From Flavobacterium sp. 9AF (GTDB lineage: Bacteria > Bacteroidota > Bacteroidia > Flavobacteriales > Flavobacteriaceae), in NCBI RefSeq assembly GCF_902506265.1, contig NZ_LR733556.1, forward strand, positions 1,493,755 to 1,557,754: 64,000 nt of DNA, read 5' to 3'. A program made the position numbers and the translations under genes. The stretch's first letter is position 1. Every line of letters starts with the position of its first letter. The notes below the pieces were generated by a model. That model worked only from the letters and a program-made list of their open reading frames with translations, had not been told where the DNA came from and searched no databases. Shown piece after piece: positions 8,012-15,406 of the stretch.

Positions 8012-10181
8012 ACTCAACTTCTTTAGTATATTGATTTTTGTTTATAAAAAAATCAATATACTCTTTTGGCATTACGTTATCTGGCAATTCGGCATCTGGA
8101 TCCAAAGCAAAAATTTCTTTTTCTATTTTCACCATTTTATAAAAGATTTTATGATAGTGTGCTATAATATTTTTTGTCGCATTTTCATCAGATTCTGAAC
8201 GATACATCACTGCGAGCCGACCTAGTTGTGTTTCTAAAAAATCTACTTCATTAATTTTACCCTTGTTCATTAAAATCTCTTGAACTATCTTTGAATTATC
8301 GCCTTTTTCTTGTGCTTCTTTAGCAAATGAAATAGCTTTTTTTCTATTTTTTAATTTGTAATGAATTTCAGCTTTATTAGCCACATAAATTGCCATTTCA
8401 GGAACTAATCGATTGGCTTTTTCAAAATAGGGCAATGATGCCTTGTATTCTAAATCATCATCAAGCATGCAGCCATAGCAGTTGTAAATGTGAGCCAAAG
8501 CGCTAGAATCATGAGATGTTTTTTGAATAAAATAGGCTTCTTTATCGTAACAAACTTTTTTGCCATGAAGGTAGAATAGTAATCGCACTTTGTAGAAATA
8601 AAGCATGCTTTCAGTTGGGTTTTCTGCAATAGCTTTATTGCATAATTCTTCTGCTTTAGAATATTCCTTTTTTTGCATTAATTCATAAATATCTTTATAA
8701 ATGCTATTTCTCTCAAATGATTTTTTCTTTTCTTTAATCTTATTTTGAATTTCAAGAAGAGTCTCCTTAAATATGTCTTTTTGCCAAAAGTCAAATTCGA
8801 TAGATTGGTCTTCAATTTTTAGAGTTAAAGCAATTGTCCCATCTTCAATATTTACGGTCAACAAGAGTTCAAAAGTAGAACTCTTGTTTTTGCATATAAT
8901 CTCGTATAATTTTTCAGTATCTATCGCTATTTCTAGCCATTTTGTTCTATCAAAAGCATCACAATAGAAGAGCATTTCTTTTGGTAAACTATTTTGAAAG
9001 ATGTAATGCTCTGTTTTTGCAGCATCAAATCTATTTCGCAACGATTCATTATTATTACAATCATAAATACATACTAAATGATTGTGTGATAAATCTAAGT
9101 GTAATGTCCAATTAAAAAGTGTTTCTTTTATTTTTTCTCTTATCTGTATTCTTTCTCGGGTTTGATTGTCTAGAAGTAATGTAGAAAAAGCTTCTTTTTT
9201 TTCAGAAGAAGTCATTATTTCATAATATTCATTATTGTTTTCCGTTTTTTCAAAGTTTGTTTTCAACTTCTTTTGCAATAGTAATTTTGTACCCGAAAAA
9301 ATTTTAATTTCTCCTTTTTCATGAAAATTAATAGACAAAGGGTTTGTTGTTTTACCTCTAAGTATTTTGGATTTATTTAACGGATATCTGTTTTGCTCAA
9401 AAATGAGTTGCTTATAAGGAAAAACAATTTCATCTTGATAATATAGGTCTTCAGAAATAGAATAATAGGCAATCCTTACTAAACTTGTATTTACAGGAAC
9501 AGACATTCTTTCGTTAAAAGCTGGAGAATAAAGTATTCTATTTCTTTCAGTAATATTTAGAGATGCTAGTGTTTTTTGAGACTCAAATTCTCTACCTTTT
9601 TTAAAAGTACACTTTGCTATTCTTTTTTTAGTACAATTAATAAAATGGATTTCATCTATTTTAATTAAAAATTCTGGATCAAATTTAATGTGCAACGAAA
9701 TTTCAGTATAATTCAATGCTTGAGAATACACCAAATAATAGTATTTCGTATATCTAAACACATAATAAAAAATTGGTAATCCAAACATAATAGAAGCCCA
9801 AATATAAAAGACTGTATGATTAAAAACAGCTGTCTTTTGATACTGGACTATTAAATAGACACCTACATTAGCGATAGTTAGTATGGAAAGGATAGCTAAA
9901 TAACTAGGTAATAAAGACAATAAGACTAAGAATCCAGGCATACCTGTAGAGCGGCCATAATTATTCCCGTTAGGTGTAGCTCTTTTTAAACCATGATATA
10001 TAGCGTTAATAAAGAGTACTCCTACTCCAATAAACAAACAAGTAAATGTAAATCCTAAAAATAACAAGCTAAAATAGGCTAGTATCATACTCACTAGAAT
10101 AGGCGCAATAGGAAAGACAAGAAATTCCGATAAATTGAAGTAAGGAGCTTCAACTTTTATATACTGCTTATAAGTATTCAT
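8010..10181 (-). CDS. Membrane protein with C-terminal TPR domain, 723 aa
   Basis: Residues 20-150 hold four or five hydrophobic segments ('FLVFPIAPILVSMILAYF', 'FTCLFIGVGVLFINAIY', 'LAILSILTIANVGVYLIV', 'IWASIMFGLPIFYYVF'). A beta-rich soluble part follows (150-470), then TPR-type helical pairs at about 490-650 ('EYSKAEELCNKAIAENPTE', 'YKASLPYFEKANRLVPEMA', 'NRKKAISFAKEAQEKG'). The protein is likely anchored in the inner membrane with a cytoplasmic TPR scaffold. It is the last gene of the leftward unit 13619-8010 and begins 3 nt after the preceding stop, so is translationally linked to it. No enzyme motif seen. It may be the membrane dock for the soluble scaffold proteins of the island, but that is inference. 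Confidence 0.7.
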   Translation of the reverse strand: MNTYKQYIKVEAPYFNLSEFLVFPIAPILVSMILAYFSLLFLGFTFTCLFIGVGVLFINAIYHGLKRATPNGNNYGRSTGMPGFLVLLSLLPSYLAILSILTIANVGVYLIVQYQKTAVFNHTVFYIWASIMFGLPIFYYVFRYTKYYYLVYSQALNYTEISLHIKFDPEFLIKIDEIHFINCTKKRIAKCTFKKGREFESQKTLASLNITERNRILYSPAFNERMSVPVNTSLVRIAYYSISEDLYYQDEIVFPYKQLIFEQNRYPLNKSKILRGKTTNPLSINFHEKGEIKIFSGTKLLLQKKLKTNFEKTENNNEYYEIMTSSEKKEAFSTLLLDNQTRERIQIREKIKETLFNWTLHLDLSHNHLVCIYDCNNNESLRNRFDAAKTEHYIFQNSLPKEMLFYCDAFDRTKWLEIAIDTEKLYEIICKNKSSTFELLLTVNIEDGTIALTLKIEDQSIEFDFWQKDIFKETLLEIQNKIKEKKKSFERNSIYKDIYELMQKKEYSKAEELCNKAIAENPTESMLYFYKVRLLFYLHGKKVCYDKEAYFIQKTSHDSSALAHIYNCYGCMLDDDLEYKASLPYFEKANRLVPEMAIYVANKAEIHYKLKNRKKAISFAKEAQEKGDNSKIVQEILMNKGKINEVDFLETQLGRLAVMYRSESDENATKNIIAHYHKIFYKMVKIEKEIFALDPDAELPDNVMPKEYIDFFINKNQYTKEVE

Positions 10182-10184
10182 ATA

Positions 10185-10775
10185 TTAGAATATTTCAATT
10201 ACTGAATTTTCATCATCAGAACAAGGCTTTTGAGTTGGCAAATATGAAGTTTCCAATTTTGAAATTACTTCTCCCGTTTTTTTATTTAAAGTATAAATCC
10301 CAAAAGAATATGCATTAGTGCGTTCTATATGATATTCATTTTCTGTTTCAGTTATGGTATGTATAAAATCAGGATTAAAAGTACCAAAATGCTTTTTCAC
10401 AAATGCGATTGCTTTTAAATCATATACTGAAGGTTTGTAAAGTTGACCTAACAATGAACTAACGTAAGAAACACTTTGCTTTGTAACTAGATTTACAGTA
10501 ATCTCAAAGATAGCACTTTCTTTTTTCGATGAAATAAACCTTACAATTCTTTCAAATTTGACAATTACTTCTTTCGAGTTTTTATAAGCACTAATTTTAT
10601 AATCAGCTTTATTTATTTTAAAAGTTGGATTTTTTTCTTTTGCCAAGTTAAAAACAAGTTCAACTAATTCTGATTTATTTTTTATTTCCAATTCTTTTAG
10701 CGTGAAATTCATCGTTTTTTGTGCATAACTTAAAAGCATAATAAGGATAAATGTATAGGATAGTCGGTTTTTCAT
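10185..10775 (-). CDS. Exported hypothetical protein, 196 aa
   Basis: An N-terminal signal peptide ('YTFILIMLLSYAQ') precedes a 175-residue soluble domain with mixed strands and helices. The pattern 'VYDLKAIAFVKKHFGTFNPDFIHTITETENEYHIE' followed by 'SFGIYTLNKKTGEVISK' ends in a beta-hairpin typical of small periplasmic domains. The family is not recognised. It lies between the LRR gene (30-nt gap) and the TPR membrane protein gene (3-nt gap) in one operon, so a periplasmic partner of that membrane protein is plausible. Confidence 0.66.
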   Translation of the reverse strand: MKNRLSYTFILIMLLSYAQKTMNFTLKELEIKNKSELVELVFNLAKEKNPTFKINKADYKISAYKNSKEVIVKFERIVRFISSKKESAIFEITVNLVTKQSVSYVSSLLGQLYKPSVYDLKAIAFVKKHFGTFNPDFIHTITETENEYHIERTNAYSFGIYTLNKKTGEVISKLETSYLPTQKPCSDDENSVIEIF

Positions 10776-10805
10776 AAAAAAATTTCGTACTGAATTATAA
10801 ATGAT

Positions 10806-13619
10806 TTACTCTTCCTCAATAGCTTTTAAAAAATCCTCATCTTTCCAGTATTTTTTAAAATCGGTATCGTCTAAGAATTGTTGTTTTGTTTTTCCTAAAC
10901 GAATGGATTCTTTTATGTATAGTAACATTTCTTCTTTTCTATCAAAATGAGCATAACCACAAGCGAGATTGAATGCTAGCAAAACTTGTGTAATTTCTTC
11001 TAGTTTTCCTATTTCTTTTAGAAGCAGATTAAAATAAGTTTCATCATTCAATTTGATTGCCGCAATTACGTTCAAATACAAAATATCTTCATCGAGATAA
11101 TTTTTAATTCTTGGAGATAAAGTATAAAATAATGTACGACACCTTTCATTTTCGCCATTATTAACTAAGTAATAGATGTCATAATATAAATTGTCGTATG
11201 AAAATTGGTTTTCCGAGCGATCGAAAATTGCTGTTATTTTTTCTAAAACCCAATCAGAATTGTTTTTGTCTTGATGATTTGATAATCTGTTAAAATAGAA
11301 AGAAAGTAAATTTCTGATTTCTCCAGAATATATCTTACTCCTTTCCTCTTTACAAATGGTTATCGCATAGTTTCTATAAATTTGTAAATCTTCAAATGTA
11401 TAATTTTCATTTCTATTTAAATGTAGTAGTAACAATCGTATAACTTCAGAAATAAGATCGATTGTCTTTTCAGAATTGTTTTCAGCAAGCCAATTGTCAA
11501 AATATAAAATTATTTTTTCAGGATTTGTTTTATGAAATTTTGATTCTAAAATTTGTGCCATATAAGAGGCTTCTTCTTTGTTTCTTAAATAAGAAACACA
11601 TTGAGTTATCCACTTTTCATCGAGCGTATTTTTTTGTATTGCTTTTACAACATTATAAAGGTATTCGTCTTCTAATTTCTTCGAAATTCCATTACCTAAC
11701 ATCGCAATTATTTTTGGAAGATTTTCAGTATTTAGATTCTCTAAATCAGAAATTAAGGCTTCTTGTAGTTTGTTTTTTTCTTTTGTTTCAGTAAGGAATG
11801 TATTCAATTCAGGTAAAGCCACAGCTTGAATTTGGGTTAAAATAGTATCAAAATATTCTTTCCCAAAGTAAGTTCGTGCTTCTTCTTCATACTTAAAGAA
11901 TACTTTCAGTAATTTTTTCTGTAAATCCACATCAGTAGTATTTTCGAAAGCTGGAATAAATAATTCTTCCATTTGATCACCACCTTCACTATTTAATAGG
12001 TCAGTAGATGCTTTTTTAAGGAGTTGGTACAATGCTTCTGAAGTAAATTGAGGGAAAAAATTATCTATTAACTGATCCTGAACTGTGTATCCCCAATAGC
12101 GATGTCCTGCATCATAATATTCACATGCCTTGTAGAATTGTTTAACAATCTTTTTTTGAGTGGTACAATTTTTTCTTGAAATAATTTCTTCCAAAACTAG
12201 CAAAGTTGCATTATAATTATCGTATACCGATTTAAAAGCCATCTTAAAAAGCGCAATTAATGTTGCGTCAGAAAGATTATTGATATGCCTTTGAATGGCT
12301 TGATCTAGTAGTTCAATTTCGGTAATTTCTTCTCCTTTGACTTTTAGGTTAAAATAACTCGCAAGTGGATTTTCTTTGTTATTATAATTGAGCTTTATAT
12401 GTTTTGATAGTTGTAAAATAGCTTCCTCAAATTTTAAAATGTCTTTTAATTCTAATTGCTTTTTAATTAAATCAATAGATGGAAGAGTTTTAAATCGATT
12501 TCTTTTTTCCCAGTTTCTTAAAATTTTATAATCTGCTTCTAATTCTTTAAGTGTTGGATGATTGTAAATAGGGTTAAAGTCGTTAATATAGCGGCAATTT
12601 TCGATATCTAAAGTTTCTAAAAAATTTAAAGTAGCAATTACTTCAATGGATTTCATATAATTTGAAGAAAGATCTAGTTTTTTTAAATGTAAATCTTTTA
12701 ACCCTTCCAAGTCTTTTAATTCATAAGAGGTTGATAAGTTTAAATCTTCTAAACAAGAAAAGCTAGAAAAAGCATCACAATTTTTTAAAGTTGAATATCG
12801 TAAACTAAGTTTTTTTAATTTTTTAAGAGAAGTGATAGGAGTAATATCAAAAACACCACAGGAATTCAAACTTAATTCTTCTAAATGCTCAAATGTTCCA
12901 ATAATTTCAGGAATTGGTTTTAAATACTTGGACTCTTGTTTATCTCCATGATTTAAAGAGTTGTCTAGATTGAGTTTTTTTAATTTTTTTAAATTACCAA
13001 AACTATTGGGTAATTTTATTAAGGAGTTACTAATTTCTAAAACTTCTAAATTTTCTAATTGTGTAATAACCTCAGGAAAAGATTGTAAGTCAAGACCTCT
13101 TAAATTCAATTCTTTAAGTCCTTTTAAATTGGATATAGAATTAGGTATATTGCGCAATCCACACTCAACTAAATTTATAGATTCTAATGAAATAAGAGTC
13201 TCTATTTCATTAGGTAATGTTTGTTTTTTTAAGAAGTTACCCCAAATTTTAATCTTTTTCAAATTAGGAAAACAAGTAATTATTTGTTTAGTTTCTGTTT
13301 CTACGTTTCTTACACTTACATATAGTTCTTCTATCTGAGGCATTGGCTTCATTTTTGTAAAATCGCAATTTCCCCATAGACATAAATCTTGAATATGGAT
13401 AAGTTGTTCTAAATTATTTGGAGTTTCAAATAGATTTTCTTTAGATAGACCATGAAAACTTAATTTTTTAATATTAGGGTATTCATTTATGATTAAAGGC
13501 AATTCTATTTTTTGATTGTAATTATCAAAACGAATGGCAGTGATATTTTCAGGATGATTTATTTCAGAAAAGGTAAACTGATTTTCTGCTAAGTCGATTC
13601 TTATTTCTGTTGTGTTCAT
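10806..13619 (-). CDS. Leucine-rich-repeat protein with helical C-terminal half, 937 aa
   Basis: Residues about 65-360 form more than ten leucine-rich repeats of 22-24 residues ('LESINLVECGLRNIPNSISN', 'LKELNLRGLDLQSFPEVITQ', 'LKKLNLDNSL'). The remaining 560 residues are alpha-helical solenoid-like, with TPR-like pairs near the end ('LAFNLACGYAHFDRKEEMLLYIKESIRLG'). There is no signal peptide, so it is probably cytoplasmic. I place the start at the ATG at 13619 (MNTTEIRIDL); the longer version from 13640 would put its first codons inside the predicted -7 element at 13638-13645. It is the first gene of the leftward island unit. Likely a protein-binding scaffold; function unknown. Confidence 0.82.
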   Translation of the reverse strand: MNTTEIRIDLAENQFTFSEINHPENITAIRFDNYNQKIELPLIINEYPNIKKLSFHGLSKENLFETPNNLEQLIHIQDLCLWGNCDFTKMKPMPQIEELYVSVRNVETETKQIITCFPNLKKIKIWGNFLKKQTLPNEIETLISLESINLVECGLRNIPNSISNLKGLKELNLRGLDLQSFPEVITQLENLEVLEISNSLIKLPNSFGNLKKLKKLNLDNSLNHGDKQESKYLKPIPEIIGTFEHLEELSLNSCGVFDITPITSLKKLKKLSLRYSTLKNCDAFSSFSCLEDLNLSTSYELKDLEGLKDLHLKKLDLSSNYMKSIEVIATLNFLETLDIENCRYINDFNPIYNHPTLKELEADYKILRNWEKRNRFKTLPSIDLIKKQLELKDILKFEEAILQLSKHIKLNYNNKENPLASYFNLKVKGEEITEIELLDQAIQRHINNLSDATLIALFKMAFKSVYDNYNATLLVLEEIISRKNCTTQKKIVKQFYKACEYYDAGHRYWGYTVQDQLIDNFFPQFTSEALYQLLKKASTDLLNSEGGDQMEELFIPAFENTTDVDLQKKLLKVFFKYEEEARTYFGKEYFDTILTQIQAVALPELNTFLTETKEKNKLQEALISDLENLNTENLPKIIAMLGNGISKKLEDEYLYNVVKAIQKNTLDEKWITQCVSYLRNKEEASYMAQILESKFHKTNPEKIILYFDNWLAENNSEKTIDLISEVIRLLLLHLNRNENYTFEDLQIYRNYAITICKEERSKIYSGEIRNLLSFYFNRLSNHQDKNNSDWVLEKITAIFDRSENQFSYDNLYYDIYYLVNNGENERCRTLFYTLSPRIKNYLDEDILYLNVIAAIKLNDETYFNLLLKEIGKLEEITQVLLAFNLACGYAHFDRKEEMLLYIKESIRLGKTKQQFLDDTDFKKYWKDEDFLKAIEEE

Positions 13620-13637
13620 AATATACTTGTTTAGATA

Positions 13638-13682
13638 CAAAAATAAGTGCTCTAAAAATGTAGACTTTCACTATTTATAGTG
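13638..13682 (-). promoter_or_regulatory. Leftward island promoter using the shared palindrome
   Basis: On the minus strand the palindrome at 13669-13682 is followed after exactly 23 nt by TATTTTTG (13645 down to 13638), a perfect TAnnTTTG box. Transcription would start near 13633, giving a leader of about 14 nt to the ATG at 13619. This geometry matches the copy at 2096-2140 and the rightward promoter on the other side of the same palindrome. Confidence 0.7.
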
Positions 13683-13713
13683 ATTTTAAATTTTTTGAAC
13701 GATAGTATCTTTA
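13669..13713 (+). promoter_or_regulatory. Rightward island promoter with perfect palindrome, copy 2
   Basis: CACTATTTATAGTG (13669-13682) is a perfect 14-bp inverted repeat. Exactly 23 nt to the right lies TATCTTTA (13706-13713), one base off TAnnTTTG, and exactly 23 nt to the left lies the leftward -7 box. One regulator dimer on this site could therefore act on both divergent genes. TGAACGATA also occurs in both rightward copies (2116-2124 and 13696-13704), but at a different distance from the palindrome. Confidence 0.72.
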
Positions 13714-13749
13714 CAGAAGTTGTAAAATGGAAATTTAATTTTTTTTAAG

Positions 13750-14754
13750 ATGAATAAAAACGACGAATTATCAATTGAGCTTTTTAATTTATTAGATACT
13801 TATAAATACACTCTTGATTTAGTTGAAAAGGCCGTTGAATTAGTGAAAAAAGGAGCCGATGTAAATTATAAGCAAAAAGAGTATCCGTATGAGACAAGTT
13901 TATATAGGTGTTTGTCTTCCGGTAAAAATGAATATAAACTAAATATGGTTGAACTTTTGATAGCAAACGGAGCTGATGTTAACTTAGTAGCTGATATTTT
14001 TTCTCCATTAAGTCAGGCTGTAACGAAAAGTGATGTTGAGATTATTCAACTTTTACTAAAAAATGGAGCAAATGACTTTAGTTATTCTTTAAAAAATGCA
14101 ATTGAACAAGATAAAATTGAAATAGTACAATTGTTAATTAATTATGGTGCAAAATGTAATTGTTTTGAAGACTATAATTGTTCATTCTTGGAATTTTGCA
14201 ATGAACCATTTAGAGTTAAAAAAGAGGATTACCATTATGAAAAGACACCAGGATTAGCAATAGCAGAATTGTTAATTAAAAACGGTGCAAATCCTAATGG
14301 AGTTGAAAATGCCTCATCGAGTCCTATATCAGAAGCGATAAGGCATGATTTTATTGAATTAGTAAATTTATTACTACAAAACGGAGCAGATTTTACAGAT
14401 GAATTGATTTTTTGTTGCAACACAGTAGAAATGACCAACTTCTTATTGGAAAAAGACATATTTGATAATACGTTTTGTAAAAACCATATAGGGCAAAATG
14501 TACTTATCTATAATGTAATGCAATCCAATTATGAATTAGTGCACTATTGGATAAATTCTGGAATTGATTTGTATGATTTTGACAAACAGGGTTTTACTGC
14601 TTTTCATTATTTGATTATGAAAGAAAACAGGGATGTTTTTGAACATTTTTTACCGTATTTCGATATTAAGAAATGTAATACAATACAACCCATCTTAGAT
14701 TTAATCGACCATAAAAAAATGAAAGCACAAATAGAAGAAATGTTAATTGATTGA
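13750..14754 (+). CDS. Ankyrin-repeat protein, 334 aa
   Basis: The protein has at least five ankyrin repeats, with the signature 'VELLIANGADVNL', 'EIIQLLLKNGAN', 'EIVQLLINYGAK', 'IAELLIKNGANPNG' and 'ELVNLLLQNGADF' between residues 20 and 220, followed by degenerate repeats to the end. No signal peptide or membrane helix, so it is predicted to be cytoplasmic. The gene stands alone on the plus strand, divergent from the LRR gene and sharing its palindromic operator. It converges with the response-regulator gene, whose stop codon is only 10 nt away. It probably mediates protein-protein contact; no catalytic domain is attached. Confidence 0.85.
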   Translation: MNKNDELSIELFNLLDTYKYTLDLVEKAVELVKKGADVNYKQKEYPYETSLYRCLSSGKNEYKLNMVELLIANGADVNLVADIFSPLSQAVTKSDVEIIQLLLKNGANDFSYSLKNAIEQDKIEIVQLLINYGAKCNCFEDYNCSFLEFCNEPFRVKKEDYHYEKTPGLAIAELLIKNGANPNGVENASSSPISEAIRHDFIELVNLLLQNGADFTDELIFCCNTVEMTNFLLEKDIFDNTFCKNHIGQNVLIYNVMQSNYELVHYWINSGIDLYDFDKQGFTAFHYLIMKENRDVFEHFLPYFDIKKCNTIQPILDLIDHKKMKAQIEEMLID

Positions 14755-14764
14755 AAAACAAAGA

Positions 14765-15400
14765 CTAATCTAATAAGCCAAGTTCAATAGCAAACTTTAC
14801 TAAACCTGCTGTATTCTTTACATTGAGTTTAGATAATAAATTTCTTTTGTGCGTATTTACCGTATTCAAGCTGATAAAGGTTTTTTCAGCAATTTCAGCA
14901 GCCGTTAATTGTTTGGCAATTAGCACCAGAATTTCTTTTTCTCGATTGCTTAATTCGGTGGTTGATGAAAGATTTTTTTTCAGGTTGGTTTCATATTCTT
15001 TATGAATAGCAGCGACTTCTTTAGAAAAATAATGTTCTCCTGATTGTACTTTTTTAATAGCATATAAAAGTTCATCTTTTTCTGCATTTTTTAAAAGATA
15101 ACCATCTACGCCTAAACGATTTAACTTAGCGATAATGTGTGCGTTGCTGTGTGTAGTTAGAATGATAATCTTTAAATCGGGATAATTTTTTTTAAGAATT
15201 TTTGTTGCATCAACACCATCCATTTCGGGCATACTAATGTCTAATAAGAGTACATCGGCTGTATTCTCTTCGAGTAATTTTAGCAGTTCTTTTCCATTGG
15301 AAGCTTTTCCTGTTACAGTAATTTCAGGAACGTTTCTTAATAAAGAAATCAATCCTTCTAGAAACATAGTGTGGTCGTCGGCTATGATAATGTTTGTCAT
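14765..15400 (-). CDS. NarL/FixJ-family response regulator
   Basis: Residues 1-120 are a receiver domain with acidic pair D8-D9, phospho-acceptor D54 ('LLLLDISMPEMDG'), T82 and K104 ('GYLLKNA'). Residues 148-211 are a LuxR-type helix-turn-helix ('LSNREKEILVLIAKQLTAAE', 'SLNTVNTHKRNLLSKL'). It is a DNA-binding transcription factor activated by phosphorylation. It lies 6 nt downstream of the histidine kinase gene 15407-17533 and is cotranscribed with it. NarL-type dimers bind short inverted repeats, and this pair borders the island whose three promoters carry such a repeat, so it is a reasonable candidate regulator of the island (inference only). Confidence 0.93.
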   Translation of the reverse strand: MTNIIIADDHTMFLEGLISLLRNVPEITVTGKASNGKELLKLLEENTADVLLLDISMPEMDGVDATKILKKNYPDLKIIILTTHSNAHIIAKLNRLGVDGYLLKNAEKDELLYAIKKVQSGEHYFSKEVAAIHKEYETNLKKNLSSTTELSNREKEILVLIAKQLTAAEIAEKTFISLNTVNTHKRNLLSKLNVKNTAGLVKFAIELGLLD

Positions 15401-15406
15401 GTTTGC

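Noticed and set aside
11462-11794. Plus-strand open frame within the LRR gene
   Set aside because: It has hydrophobic low-complexity translation typical of antisense AT-rich coding DNA and no start context; the minus-strand LRR protein explains the region.
2163-14754. Island as prophage, integrative element or genomic island with attachment sites
   Set aside because: No integrase, transposase, tRNA gene or terminal direct repeat was found. The two palindromes at its borders are explained better as promoter elements because of their fixed distance to -7 boxes.
4983-14754. Polymorphic toxin or type VI secretion effector/immunity locus
   Set aside because: The DUF4303-like protein and ankyrin/LRR proteins fit the style of such loci, but no Rhs, VgrG, Hcp, PAAR or toxin domain is visible, so I do not call it.
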